A stretch of DNA of 64,000 nt from Adineta vaga (Eukaryota; Rotifera). The DNA lies in NCBI GenBank assembly GCA_021613535.1, contig CP075496.1, positions 6,386,001 to 6,450,000 of the forward strand, written 5' to 3'. Positions 1-12,656 of the stretch are shown here, one piece after another. The position numbers and the translations under genes are program-made. The notes under the pieces were generated by a model, which saw only the letters and a list, made by a program, of their open reading frames with translations, had not been told where the DNA came from and searched no databases. Each line of letters opens with the position of its first letter. Position 1 is the stretch's first letter.

Positions 1-335
1 AATATATATGACTAGAGACTAAATATAACTTATTTCTCTCAAACAAACCACTCAGAATGACTAATGTTTTCATTGCATGTTGTATTGAAACGTAAATGAT
101 ATCATGTATCACTGGTGTAACTGATTGCTTGAATAGAACGAACAGTTATTTCTATTTCAATGGTTCAATAAGAATCTAAAACAAATTAAGATTGAATGAA
201 ATAAATTCTTTTTCATTCTCTTTTTTTATTTAAATCCTATTTTCAAGATTTTATCATTTCTTATCATAGGAAAATTTGTAATTTTTTCGTAGTAACTTAA
301 TAAAAACTTTTTTTTATGATATCTTAAAGTTCCTT
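1..335. other. 3' flank of the MGAT4-like gene
   Basis: AT-rich sequence beyond the inferred stop of the minus-strand MGAT4-like gene. TTTATT near 226-231 (AATAAA on the minus strand) is a possible poly(A) signal about 105 nt downstream of the stop. I see no coding sequence here. Confidence 0.5.
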
Positions 336-2843
336 TCATGTTAAGTCATAAATTGGTTTATGAGTTTGTACGTACTAACAATCAATGATGACATAAAATA
401 AGTCACGTCTCTTTTAAAGACAACTCATGTATATCATACCTCATTAAGTATCACCCATGCGTCTGATTTAGAGTGTATTTTTAAGCGAATATTAGATATA
501 GCTCCAAATGCTTTATCAATCGATGCTTCAGCAATACCAGTATCATGTGCAAAACGTGCCACTGTATAAAATCCATCATTATCTTTCACATAGACTATAT
601 TATCTTTTGGTTGTACATAAGGTTGTAAATCAACGGTTGTATTGAAAAATTTATCTCCAGGATGTTCAGGATTACCCGATTTGAAATAAATTCTATAAAG
701 AAATGGAACTATTCTGTTTTCAATATCTAAATGATTTTTTTTCTTCTTCTATTACCTTAATAATGAGATTGGTGGATCATATTTAAAGAGAATTGTATCA
801 TCTTTTTTCGGTTGTAATGCCCAAAAGAAATTTTGTCCCGCATAACAACTTACTAATGTATGTTTATCATAGCTTTTCAAAGATGAAACAATAGATGAAA
901 CTGGTGGATTCTCATGTGCTTTGAATAATTTAACATTTTTACCAAAATCTTTATCTTTCAGTTTTTGTATTTTGCCTTTTAATGATGAATAAATTCCAAT
1001 ATGTTGAAATAGAGATGGACGAAAACGAAACCGATGTAAACCTTTTGTTCGTGTACATGATTGCACATCGACACCAAAAGAACAATATTTAGTATCTTGA
1101 TAACTAAAAATATGTATGATAATTAGATTCATGAGTACAAGAATATTTACTTACTATTCAAGTAACCAATCAATAGGTTTATCAGCAGAAAACATCAGGA
1201 AGAAATTAACGAGTGCATTAAGCTCTGCCGTATGAAACATTTTACCAATAAAACCTTGAAAAAGAATGAAGAAATGAATTATTTTAATTCCCAAATAAAT
1301 AAACAAAAGAAAATAACGTATTGAAATCATTTATTATTCCACATTCATTTTACTGTTAAATTATTAATCAAATATATGACTGGTCACTCTCGCATAAAAC
1401 TAACACATGATTAGTTTGTCAAGGACCCTTATATCAAGTAGAGAACATTATTAAGTGATGTAAAAGAAATCTTACTACTCAAATAAACTTATTGATGCAT
1501 ATTCTCTCGCTAAACAAGAACATTAATTAATGAACATCAATAGAAAAACCCATGTGAATAACATTTGAATATATTTGACGAGTCATATGAACAGCTCACG
1601 GACACAAAAAAAAAAAGAATGCAAATCTATTCTGGAAGAACATAATATCTTCTCTCATTGAATTATTTCTTTCGTGACTAAATATTATTGATTGTTTACC
1701 TTAATGTCATTCCAATTCCAATGTGATTTATTTACAATATTCTATCAATCGTAGCTCTAATTCAAATTTCGACATTTTTACAAACTCTATTGACGCTTTA
1801 TCTGTAAGTCAATAAGATTAATACTCGTAAGATAAAAAGAAAAGATTGTCAATTATAAATTACCTAAACTCGAAAATTCCAACATGAACCATTCCGGATC
1901 TTTTTGTTTTTTAATAAAGTTTTCAATAATTTGAATGTAACCTGGTTTGGTAACGACATCATCTTCTAATTGTATGTAATATTTTCCTCGAATGGATGAA
2001 TACATCATTAAATAAGTGAAATCATAATTTTGTTTTGTACGCCATTTAACTCGTTGTTTATCATCATTTAAACTTAATTTTAAATTATCAAAATCAGGAT
2101 AGAATTCTAATGGTGGACTTATTATTTCAATTAAACCACTTTCAATATATTTATTATAAAGTTTTTCAATTTGTTGTGCTGTTGTTCGAACATATTCAAT
2201 ATCAAATGGTTCGGCAATAAATATAACAATTAATAAACGTTCAATGTCATCGTTATTTAGATTATCCAGTAAAGATTTGATTGTTTCAATTAAATATGAT
2301 TGTTTGTCTCGTTTAACAGTTGGTATTCCAATGATAAATGAAACATTTGTATGTAAAGAATTTGTATTAGTTGTTTGACGACGAAATGCTGGAGATAACA
2401 TATCGTATTTTCCTTGAAGATGTTGTAAATAACTAAAACTAGGTGGTAAATGAAAACCATTTTTCAATAAATCAACACTATTATCATTGAATGTTTCATC
2501 GACTATTGTACTGTTGTGATTAATGAATGCAGATGAATTATTTGTACGACGATGGCAAGATTTCATAGTATTTAGAGAACGAATGAGACGAATATTTTGT
2601 TGTTTAATTGAAGATAATTCTTGTAAATGTTCATCATTGAGACGTGAAACATAATCAATACGATTTTGTAACGATTCGATTGTTTGTCGTGTTTGTTCTT
2701 CATAACGTTCTAGACAAGAAATCGAAATTAAATTGAATTGTAAAGAATACGATTATCTTACGTTTTTGTTCGAGGACTAAAATTAGTGCGATCAAAACAA
2801 CAATGGCTATCGCCACAACACCGTATCGCTGAGTCCATCTCAT
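336..2843 (-). CDS. MGAT4-like alpha-1,3-mannosyl-glycoprotein 4-beta-N-acetylglucosaminyltransferase
   Basis: Golgi type II membrane glycosyltransferase of the GnT-IV family, which adds the beta-1,4 GlcNAc branch to the core mannose of N-glycans. Exons in transcript order: 2843-2762, 2709-1864, 1254-1155, 1103-756, 713-440 and probably 374-336. The phases join to about 562 aa; vertebrate MGAT4A/B are about 535-548. Residues 1-27 ([10 protein letters not shown]...) form a short cytoplasmic tail and signal anchor, and residues 28-75 look like a coiled-coil stem. The catalytic domain has [11 protein letters not shown], an EDDV metal-binding motif (276-279), [20 protein letters not shown] and [14 protein letters not shown], all typical of MGAT4A/B. 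Intron 2 is unusually long (about 609 nt). The last exon (12 codons) is the least certain part. The start is set by the signal anchor and phase. Confidence 0.9.
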
Positions 2844-4129
2844 ATGTGCTACATAGCACAGAAAAGAATCTTAAAGAACGAAAAGAAAAGAACTTAATAT
2901 AGTTTTTATCTTGCATCAATATTTGAAGAGAGTTGCAGCTAGAGCAATAAACATTTATCATATTAGGAATTGAAGGAGAAATAGTCATGATTTGTGCCGG
3001 CATTTGGAAATAAAAGAGAGGAACAAAAAAAAATGATTATATATCAACTTGCCACGTCAAGCCACAAGTCGTTGAAAGTAAAAATAGAGAAGTCGTTAAA
3101 TATTGACATGTTATTGCGTCATTTGTTATTGAAGAGATATCGATAGAAAAGAAATATTATTACATTCGTTTTTGACATGCAATATTCAAAAGACCTAAGG
3201 GAAATTTCATCGCCATCCACCAAATTTTGTTTTAAGTTTAGTTGTTTGAGTTATTCTTATATACTCACGTCGTTTCGATACGAAACCTAACGAATATACC
3301 ATTTTTGCATATTAACAGCTAAGAAAATAATGAAACAGAAACCAAGAAAATTTTTTTTTATCGATTATAAAATAGAGAGAAAAGGATTATTATGCATAAT
3401 CCTGATCAGACAATGAAAATGAATGAATTTTTAAAAATATTCTGTCTAATTTCTATTTTTTTCAACTGATGTTTTGTGCAAGAAAATAAAAAATGGAAAA
3501 AAAATAAGATAATCGCTAAAAGCTTTTCTATTCTATTCTATTGTACAGATAACATAAATTAGATAATTTGATTGTTGTTGTTAGTTAGTCTTGACTCGCT
3601 TCTTATTGACATTAGTGAGATAGAGGTTACAATGGAATCAAACGGCTGTAGAGGGCGCACAAGATCGATAGGGATATTTGGACTGTCGAATTTCTCTCAG
3701 TTATTACATATAAAATAACAAATAATCCATTTAATTTGTATAATTCAAATATGTATGCAAATAATACAGCTTAATACTCGTATTCGTTGAAAATCATCAC
3801 GTCTCAAGAACACAAACTCAGACATATATGAGGATATTCTTTCTTTGAAACTTGATACGTAGAATCGTCAATATGATACTCCAATGTCATCACTTAGTAT
3901 GATATGTATTCAGCATATCTTCTGTTGTTAAATGCTTGAAAAATAGTCAAAAACATTGTAAACTCATTGATTATCAAATATGACAATGTGGTAGGTGTCC
4001 GAAAGCCCTCGATTTAAAACTTTTATTCACTTACTTTTCTTAAAAAAATGTATATAAGTTTTACAAGAGAAACTTTTATTCAATCATTAGAATCTATCGA
4101 ATTAATTTATTGGATTTGATTTGATAATG
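2844..4129. other. Intergenic, upstream of MGAT4-like and downstream of GHL10 copy 1
   Basis: No convincing gene. The 81-codon minus-strand open frame at 2758-3003 overlaps exon 1 of MGAT4 in another frame and is a shadow. The region contains A/T runs and the 3' flank of the neighbouring GHL10 gene. Confidence 0.5.
4075..4080 (-). terminator. Poly(A) signal of GHL10 copy 1
   Basis: AATAAA on the minus strand (TTTATT on plus), about 50 nt downstream of the stop codon at 4130-4132. Confidence 0.5.
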
Positions 4130-5523
4130 TTAAAGCCAATTCATCTTAGGGATAATAGCTTTCTCTTTGTAAAGATCGGCAAGTACTGTTTGAATACCTT
4201 TGACATTATTCATGATATCTTTTGTAGAAAAATATATATTGCCAAGTGCCAATCGATCACGCATTGAACGAGTTATATTAATTTGACGAGTGATTTCAGT
4301 TACTTGCCATTGATTCGCACCTTGAGCCATTTTATATGCAGCATTACCCGCATAGATATGACGACCTTTTGTTGATTGTTTTATCCACCAGTCAAGTAAG
4401 ACTGGATAGGATTGAGCTGGTGGATCAATTGCCCAATATAATTGTGGTGCCATATAATCAACTAAACCTTGTTCCAACCACATTTTACTATCACAATATA
4501 GACTATCGTAGGATGATAGTCCACTAATACCAGCTGGTACACCACTTTTCCAAATACCAAATGGTGAAACACCGAATTTTACTTTTGGACGAATAGCATG
4601 CATTCGTGTATACATTACTTGAATCAATGTATCTACGTTTGAACGACGCCAGTCAGCTTTATCCATAGTGCCACCTTGTGCTTGATATGCAGTATATGTA
4701 GCAGCATCGGGAAATTCAGTACCATCACTATAGGGATAGAAATAATCATCAATATGCATACCATCAACAGCATATCGTCGAACTATATCTTCCGTAACAT
4801 TGACTGTAAATTCTTGAACTTCAACAGAACCTGGATCCATCCATATATGATTAGCGTATGGATAGGCATACTGTGGAAATCGTTTACCCATATGATTAGA
4901 AGCTAGTTCGTAAGTAGCACCAGTCATTCGTGCACGATATGGATTGAGCCATGCATGTACTTCAATATTTCTTTTATGTGCTTCACTAATAATGAAAGCA
5001 AGTGGATCCCAAAATGGTGATGGTGCAACACCATGTGTACCAGTCAAATAGAAACTCCACGGTTCGAGTGTCGATGCATAAAGAGCATCGCCAGCAGGAC
5101 GAACCTATCGTATACAAATTAAAGAGATATATATTTAATCGTCAATTATTTCCGTGTTACTTGAAAAATGACAGCATTCATATTTAATCGTTGTACTGTA
5201 TTTAAAATTTTAATCAATTCAGATTGTTGTGTAGCAGCTGTAGCTGTTTTCGATGATGGCCAATCGATATTATTTACTGTGGCTATCCAAATAGCTCGAA
5301 ATTCTTCTTTAGGTTGTTTTACTGAAAAACAGCATTGAACATTAGTTGGTTTTGATTCACATAAACCTGACAGATACAATCCATGTGGACATTGACTTTG
5401 TATAATACATTCACCAAAACCATATTGAAGATGATTGTATGTATCACACGAGTCTCCTCTTACCTGAGAAGATAGAAAATTCAATATAAGACACAAACTA
5501 ACTGATATCAAAATTGCAACCAT
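4130..5523 (-). CDS. Secreted glycosyl hydrolase-like 10 (GHL10, former DUF187) protein, copy 1
   Basis: Two exons, 5523-5161 and 5104-4130, joined in frame (…VIFQ|VRPAGDALY…), give 445 aa. Residues 1-22 are a signal peptide. Residues 26-65 are a six-cysteine module (Cys 26, 39, 45, 55, 64, 65; …GLC…NVQCC). From about 74 the GHL10 domain begins: EFRAIWIATVNNIDWPS, EVHAWLNPYR (about 169-178), then DGMHIDDYFYP (about 235-245) with the acidic pair expected at a TIM-barrel active site, and FGVSPFGIWKSG. GHL10 proteins are mainly bacterial and thought to act on polysaccharides; the substrate is unknown. It is a tandem duplicate of the gene at 5992-7392. The bacterial-type domain in an intron-bearing secreted animal gene suggests old horizontal transfer (inference). 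Confidence 0.88.
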
Positions 5524-5592
5524 TTTTACAATGAAGAAAAATTTGAAAAAAAAATATGTTAAATATGTTACTCTTTACTTTATTGCGCTACC

Positions 5593-5598
5593 TTTATA
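5593..5598 (-). promoter_or_regulatory. TATA-like box of GHL10 copy 1
   Basis: GATATAAAGG on the minus strand places TATAAA about 70 nt upstream of the ATG at 5523. The position fits a core promoter with a short 5' UTR. It is not confirmed. Confidence 0.35.
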
Positions 5599-5991
5599 TC
5601 TAATGCAAGTAATACATACCTCTTTTTCAATCATGGCAAAAAAATAGAACGTTATTTTATTTTAAAGATTAGTTCTATCTTAATCCTTCTGTTTCTTCTA
5701 TAAAGTTACACTCAACACCTTGGTGTGCTGATATATCAATATTGCACTGAAAGAATCTGTAATAAGCACTATTGAAACACTAATTAATTGTTTGAAAATC
5801 CTTCTATGATTACAATGCTGATATAAGTTAATAAAATAAAAACGATGTTATTCGGTTTGAATAGATAAAACGAAAAATGATATTTCTTTTTAAGATGAAA
5901 TCACGAGTATGTGATCGTAAAAAGTCAAATAGAAAATATTTAATTTTTATTTGAAACATAACTACACTACCATGAAAAAATGTCATCCTTT

Positions 5992-7392
5992 CTATAACCA
6001 AGGCATTTTAGGAACATCCGCTTTTTGTTCATAGAGTATTGCAAGTGCATTTTGAATGCCTTTCACATTTCTCATAATTTCACTCAATGAAAAGAAAACG
6101 TTGCCAAGTGACAATCGATCACGCATGGAACGAGTTATATATATTTGTCGAATAATTTCATTCACTGGCCAGTCAGAAACTTCTGGTGACGTTCGATAAA
6201 GTGCATTACCAGGATAGACATGACGACCTATTGTTGATTGTTCTACCCAGTTTAGTAAAACTGGATAGGATTGAGCAGGCGGAACAATTTGCCAATATAA
6301 TTGTGGTGTCATATAATCAACTAAGCCCTGTTCCAACCACATTCGACTATCACAATATAGACTATCGTAGGATGATAGTCCACTAATACCAGCTGGTACA
6401 CCACTTTTCCAAATACCAAATGGTGAAACACCGAATTTTACTTTTGGACGAATAGCATGCATTCGTGTATACATTGCTTGAATCAATGTATTTACATTTG
6501 AACGACGCCAATCACTTTTGTTCAGATGACCACCCTGTTCTTGATAAGCGACATATGTGGCATTATCCGGAAACTCGGTACCATCACTATAGGGATAGAA
6601 ATAATCATCCATATGAATACCATCAACAGCATATCGTCGAACTATATCTTCGGTTACGTTAACAATGAATTCTTGAACTTCAGTTGCACCCGGATCCATC
6701 CAGATATTTTTGGCATACGGATAGGCATACTGTGGAAAACGTTTAGCCATATTCGTCGGTGCCAATTCATAGGTAGCGTCAGTCATTCGTGCACGATAAG
6801 GATTGAGCCATGCATGTACTTCAATATTTCTTTTATGTGCTTCACTAATAATGAAAGCAAGTGGATCCCAAAATGGTGATGGTGCAACACCTTGAGTACC
6901 AGTCAAATAGAAACTCCATGGTTCTAATGTAGATGAATAGAATGCATCTCCAGCAGGTCGAACCTATTGTTAGAATAAAATTGTTCATCAAATTTGACTA
7001 AGAATATATATTCAACGAAATATTACATGAAAAATAACAACATTCATGTTGAGAAGTTCGATAGTATTCAAAATATTAATCAATTCAGATTTTTGTTGTT
7101 CGGGTGAAGCTGTTTTCGATGATGGCCAGTCAATATTATCTACTGTAGCAATCCATACAGCTCGAAATTCTTCATTAGTTGTATTACGTAATGAAAAACA
7201 ACATTTTACATTGGAGTTATGCGATTCACATAAGCCGGATGTATACAATCCATTTGGGCATTGATTTTGATGAACACATTGACCAATACCATACTGTGGA
7301 TGTTTATAAGTATCACATGTATCTCCTGTAACTTGAAACGAGTGAAAACCGAGCGAAATACAGAGAATAATACCTAGTAAAATCGTCATCAT
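5992..7392 (-). CDS. Secreted glycosyl hydrolase-like 10 (GHL10) protein, copy 2
   Basis: Exons 7392-7027 and 6963-5992 join at the same place as in copy 1 (…VVIFH|VRPAGDAFY…) and also give 445 aa. It has a signal peptide (MMTILLGIILCISLGFHS…), the same six-cysteine module (…GLC…NVKCC), EFRAVWIATVDNIDWPS, EVHAWLNPYR, DGIHMDDYFYP and FGVSPFGIWKSG. Both copies keep the acidic pair and look intact, so neither is an evident pseudogene. The spacer to copy 1 is 468 bp. AATAAA on the minus strand (TTTATT at 5946-5951) lies about 41 nt past the stop. A secreted enzyme acting on a microbial or plant polysaccharide is the likely role (inference). Confidence 0.88.
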
Positions 7393-8026
7393 TGCCTATC
7401 TGAAAGGATGCACTGAGACAAGCTGACTTTTAAATCTTGTTCGATAACAGGTGTCCGCATTCTCACAACTATTTCATAAACAATGACTATTCAAATCTAT
7501 GTCGATAATAATCATATTTTAATATGGTAAAAATATGAAGATTGATTGTTTGCAAAGGAAATTCATTCAGACGTTCACATTTTGACTTCAAATCATTTTG
7601 CAATTGCTTATCCATAGTAATGACGCAAAAGTGTTTCTGATTCATTTATATCACAACATTCGTAAAAAAACTCACACATTCAACCATAATCCAAACGAAT
7701 AAAGAAGGAAAAAGCAAAATTTCTCAAAGCAAATAGACTCCATTGTTTAGTGTTATTTCTTTTTGTTCAATATTCCCAAATACATGCATAAGAAGAAAAG
7801 AAAAAAGACAGAAGAGAATATTATTTTTGTCTCTCACTCTCTTGCAATTTTTATCATTGACATTTACCTCAAAAGACGAAGAAGAAGAAGAAAAAAAAAG
7901 AAGAGGAAATTGCGTAAAGAAATGAAATAAAAAATAACCGACTAAATGTAAACGATGAAAGAAAGGATAAGAAGAATTTTATAAATAACAACACACACAC
8001 ACACACGTGCAAACATGTTGGATTAT
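7393..8026. other. Intergenic between GHL10 copy 2 and Sec24
   Basis: Holds the copy 2 promoter region and the Sec24 3' flank. It contains purine-rich runs and an (AC)8 tract at 7991-8006. The 60-codon plus-strand open frame at 7743-7925 is low-complexity and not supported as a gene. Confidence 0.5.
7991..8006. repeat. (AC)8 microsatellite
   Basis: Eight perfect AC units just downstream of the Sec24 stop codon. Confidence 0.9.
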
Positions 8027-11000
8027 TCATTTAATAATCTGTTCACGAATATATCGTAGAAATTCTATATAAGACATGGTTGATTCCGATTTATCATCGA
8101 CAAGATAACGTGTAAATAAATGTCGGTGTGATGAATCTTCTCTACAGATTAAAATGAGAATGATGATAATGGAAAAAGTATATTCTATTGAAGATATTTA
8201 CCTCATAATATGTATTGCTACACCATGTGGTCGACTCTGTATTAAATAAGAAAGAAAATTATGTATTTTCATTGATAAAGGATTTTCGAATTCAGGTAAT
8301 GAATACTAAAACAAAAAATCAATGAATGAGTTAGTTTGTCGAATAAGAATGCTTATTGTTTGATTATTTACTGAATCGAATGGCAGTGCAGAAAAGGTTT
8401 GAACATTGAAAACATTTTGAACAAAATGATCACTTATAGCTTTACCAATATAAATGTAAATATATTCACTTGCATCAAGGATATAAGCACCATGTGAATC
8501 AATATGTCGAAATGATAAATGAACACGTTGCGGAATATGCAGTTCATCTTCACCATCTTGAATAATTTGACTCTAAAAATAATTGATTAAATATATATAT
8601 TTTTAAATATTGATTATTTAATAAAAAATAGGGCTATAAAATTTCGAGTAATAGAATCGATGTGATTATATGCTGTTAAAAAATAATACTGATCTTTGTA
8701 TTTTTACAATACATGAACGTCTCTTTGAATATTTCTACTTGAATAATACCTTATCTTCAATTGTATGAATTGGATACAGATCTGGATAGAATATTTGTAA
8801 TAAATACTGTGTTGGTAACGTTTTACATAATTCTAAATAATACGCTCGATCATCAACTTTTGATATACTAGCAGCACGAAATGCCGTCTAAATATGAAAA
8901 AAATAGATATTTATATAGAAAAGAACGATTTTTTTAATTTTCAATCTTACCGATTTGATCATGCTTAACATATATAATGGTATTAGTCGTACAGGATACG
9001 GTACCATAAGTGAAAATGCTCGATTTGAACTGTATGCTAAAGATGCTTTCATAATATCACAAGCAACGTTAGACATTGCTTCACGTGCTTCCTGTATTGA
9101 CGACGTAGCCGATCGGTCAGCAGCTGAAATAAAGAAAGATCGATACATTTACATTTCCATTTGATTGGAATAAAATAATCCTTTTACCCATTTTTGCAAT
9201 TAATGAAGTAATAGCTTCTTGATCAGCATTGGAACTTATTTCTCTTAAATTTGAACTAACTGGCAATGAAAGTGTATGTACTCGAATACGTCTTTCACCT
9301 AAGAGAGTAAAACATAGTTTCAATAAATTTCGTTTGTTTCATTTACTTTTGCTCGATGTATAAAGAAGTGCTGCTTGAAATGTGACCGTTGTATAATTTG
9401 CTATATTATCTTCAATTGAAACTTGAATACCAAAGGCTGCATCAGGATTGATATTTGGTAAAACAAGTAAATCAACAGAACGAACAAAACCACTTCCATA
9501 AAATGTATTAATTGACAATGCTACAAAAAAACACAAGCAGAATGTTTGAGTATAAAATAAATTTAAATCACAAATTGTGATATTACCTGGTGGTGATCGT
9601 AAACGCATAACAGCTTCAAAACCAATTTTTCTTTGTAAATATCGTCTTAGATCATTTTCGAAGCGTTCAACTTCATGTGGTTTTTGTACAGAATGATAAC
9701 CTGGATAATATTTAATTTCACCACCTGAATATTTAGCAATACAACCTAAACAATCTCATTCGAATATAGTCTTTATTAAAAGAAAATCAACATACTTAAT
9801 GTTGCCAAATCGATATAATGACTATTTAAAAGAAATAAATCACAAGCAATTTGTAGTGATGCATAATCAAGTGAAAGTTTCTTGTAAAAATCCGATGTAG
9901 GAGCAATCGTTGTTGGTTCTTTACCAGCATTTCCGCCACTACCAACAGATTCACTTAAAGCTCCTGGATTTAAATTTGGTATTCTAGTTTGTATAACTGT
10001 TACACGACCACCCGTTTGTCCAAGTAATTTGCTTGCGATTTGTAAAGCTGATCCTAAGGCTGAGTCAGTTTCATGATTATCTTGATAGATTTTTGGTAAT
10101 TCATTAAGAAATGTTTCAATTATTGTACGATTGTCACATAATGTTACTAATAAACCATCAGGCATAGGAAGAAAATCTTCTGGTTTATTATCAAGATCTG
10201 GAACAATCATGACACGAAATGAACCATTTTGTCGATCAGATAGATCATAATAATGTAAACGACTATCATATGTTAAAAATCCAATTTGTGTTCGAGCATC
10301 ACCTGGTAAACTATTTAAATTTTCTAATAATATATCGCAGAATGATTGCAGATAACCTACAAAATAAAAACGAAGAAGGATTTATGTCAATCATAATATT
10401 CAATTCTGGTTATTTACCTGTTTGAATTGCATTATGTGATACATCAAGTAAGAATAAATACATTGCTGGTTGTGGTGGTCTTGCCATATAATCAGCTGTT
10501 GCAGTATATTCTACAGTACCAAATCGGACTTCTGGTCGTCGACTTGGATCGCCATAAGTTTTTGTTACAGGATCGAAAAGAAATTCTTGTGGTACTAGAA
10601 ATAAAGAAGACACTTTTGAAGAATAATATGCGTCTATTAACTTACAATCATTGACACGAAAACAGATACTACAACGCCATCGCGTATTATCAAGAAATGT
10701 AATAAATGGATTAATGTAACTTTTACATGAATCACATCGAACTATTTTGGAGCCTTGAATAACACTTAAACTCTAGAAGAATACAGAAACAATCTTATGA
10801 GGAGACAAAGAAGTACTATTTATTTACTTCGAGATCTTTGAAAGGATGTATGAGAATACCAAGTGGAAGACGACTTTTATTCAATAATTCTTTTGTCTGT
10901 GGGATCACATTCAAACTACATCGCATAACTCTATAAAATAGAAGGATTAATTTATATTTGATTTGAATATTATTATAATGACATACTCAGGATTGCAGTT

Positions 11001-12656
11001 CATTTGTTGATTTTCTTCAGTGAGTAATGGTGAAATAGGTGGTTCTTCAGCATAGGGACTAATCACATCCGTTTCTTTTAGAAGATCAACCATATCAGCA
11101 TTCTGCAAAAACAAAAAGAGGATGAAGACAATGTAAATTATTTTTGCAATAAATAGAGATAATTATTTCTTCTGTTCATTATCAAATATTAGTAATCGTT
11201 TCAGAACTTCAATTATTCTAAATTTCATTTTCAACGTTGTACTATTTATTAATACTTACGGAAGAAGGGCCACTGAAATTATTATTTTGTGAATTTATAG
11301 AATTAGATGCACTTCCACTAGTCGGATAAGATACCGGTTGTGGAATATGTGGTTGCTGGCCAAAATGCCCAGAAACTGCCGAATTTGAGTTCTGATTATA
11401 CTGTGAATAAGGATACGTAGAAGAAGAAGAAGGAGGAGGGGGAGGAGGAGGCAAAGACGACGTATGAGCATTTTGATTGACCGTTTGTGGAATGGGTTGA
11501 GCTGGTAGTTGTGATACTTGTGGATAATAGGCTGGTGACGGTGTTGGATACATTGGACGAATGGATGGTTGAGAAAGAGCTGTTGGATGTGTCTAAAACA
11601 AACAAGAAATAAAACGATAGTATTTAACGATATTTTACTAACAGAAGAAGAATTGTAGATGTTTGAAGATGACGATGATGATGGTGGTGGTGGTAGAGGA
11701 GGGGGTGGAGTCGAATTTTGATTCGCATTGAATGGAGTTTGTACTGATGGAATTGTATTAACACTTGCAGCATGACCATAGAATTGTGGTCGAGCTGGAT
11801 TTGCATTGGCGTTGTAGAAATTCGGTAATGGAGGTGTTGGATGTGAATTTATATTGTAAACATTCGTTAATGGTGGAGTTGCGTTCGCATGTGTGTTGTT
11901 AAACGGATGAAACGTTGCTGGTGACGATGAATTTGAATTCGGATTAGCTGTGAAGGCACTAGATGCTGATCCTATTGGATTGACATTTGCATTAAACATA
12001 TTCGGCTGTGATGGGATTGGATTCGCATAATTATTCAATGTATTTGGTACTGGTGGAGTTGCACTAGTATTTGTGGGATACATATGAGGTAAAGGTGGTG
12101 GTGTTGGATTTGCTTGTGAGCCAAATGTATTGAATGATGATGTTGCTGATGGTAGTGGTGGTGGAGTTGCATTATGATTAGCACTGAAAGCACTAGTTAA
12201 TGATGGAGTCAGATTTCCATTGATATTCGAAGTATTTGGTAGTGGTGATGTTGGATTCGACTGTGTAGGGGAAACAGTAGCTGATTGTGTTAGAAGTGGT
12301 GACGATATTGGATTGACGTTTCTATTGTGAGTATTTGGAATAGGTGGAGTTGGATTTGAATTTTCATTGAGACTATTTGGTGATGATGAAGATGTTGTGT
12401 TTGTTTTCAAATTGTTCGGATGTGTTGGAGGTTGTAGATTTGGTGGGAAGATTGGAGCATTTACTTGAGGAGAACGTGAAACAGAATTAGGTGGAAAAGA
12501 TGGAGGTCTAATACCATTTGCCGCAACATGAGATGTTGGTGGAAAAATCTGAAATATAAAAGAAATATGAATATAAATCTAAAGAAATGCACTACATACG
12601 GGATTAACCATTTTCTCTGGGAGTGAGGAGCCGTTTGACGGTTGTGTTGTTGTCAT
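8027..12656 (-). CDS. SEC24: Sec24 COPII coat cargo-adaptor (SEC24A/B-like)
   Basis: Cargo-selecting subunit of the COPII inner coat at ER exit sites, partner of Sec23. Sixteen exons: 12656-12600, 12548-11643, 11592-11260, 11102-10987, 10930-10828, 10772-10646, 10594-10418, 10356-9796, 9745-9587, 9520-9347, 9298-9188, 9123-8951, 8887-8750, 8572-8372, 8305-8202 and 8141-8027. All phases agree and give 1184 aa. Residues 1 to about 430 are a Pro/Asn/Ser/Thr-rich disordered region with degenerate repeats. Then come NPEVMRCSLNVIPQTKELLN, a zinc finger (C518, C521, C539, C542), the trunk (RPEVRFGTVEYTATADYM; MIVPDLDNKPEDFLPMPDG), a beta-sandwich, a helical region and a gelsolin-like end (MSYIEFLRYIREQIIK). 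The upstream in-frame ATG at 12656 follows an in-frame TGA and is preferred to the internal one at 12611. Confidence 0.95.

Larger units (their letters stand above)
4130..7392 (-). repeat. Direct tandem gene duplication (GHL10 pair)
   Basis: The second exons align at a constant offset of 1859 bp. Identity is patchy: perfect over 4487-4616 versus 6346-6475 and over 4941-5032 versus 6800-6891, with frequent mismatches between and around these blocks. Confidence 0.85.

Noticed and set aside
5992-7392. GHL10 copy 2 as a pseudogene
   Set aside because: Same length as copy 1, intact splice sites, conserved cysteines and acidic residues, no stop or frameshift.
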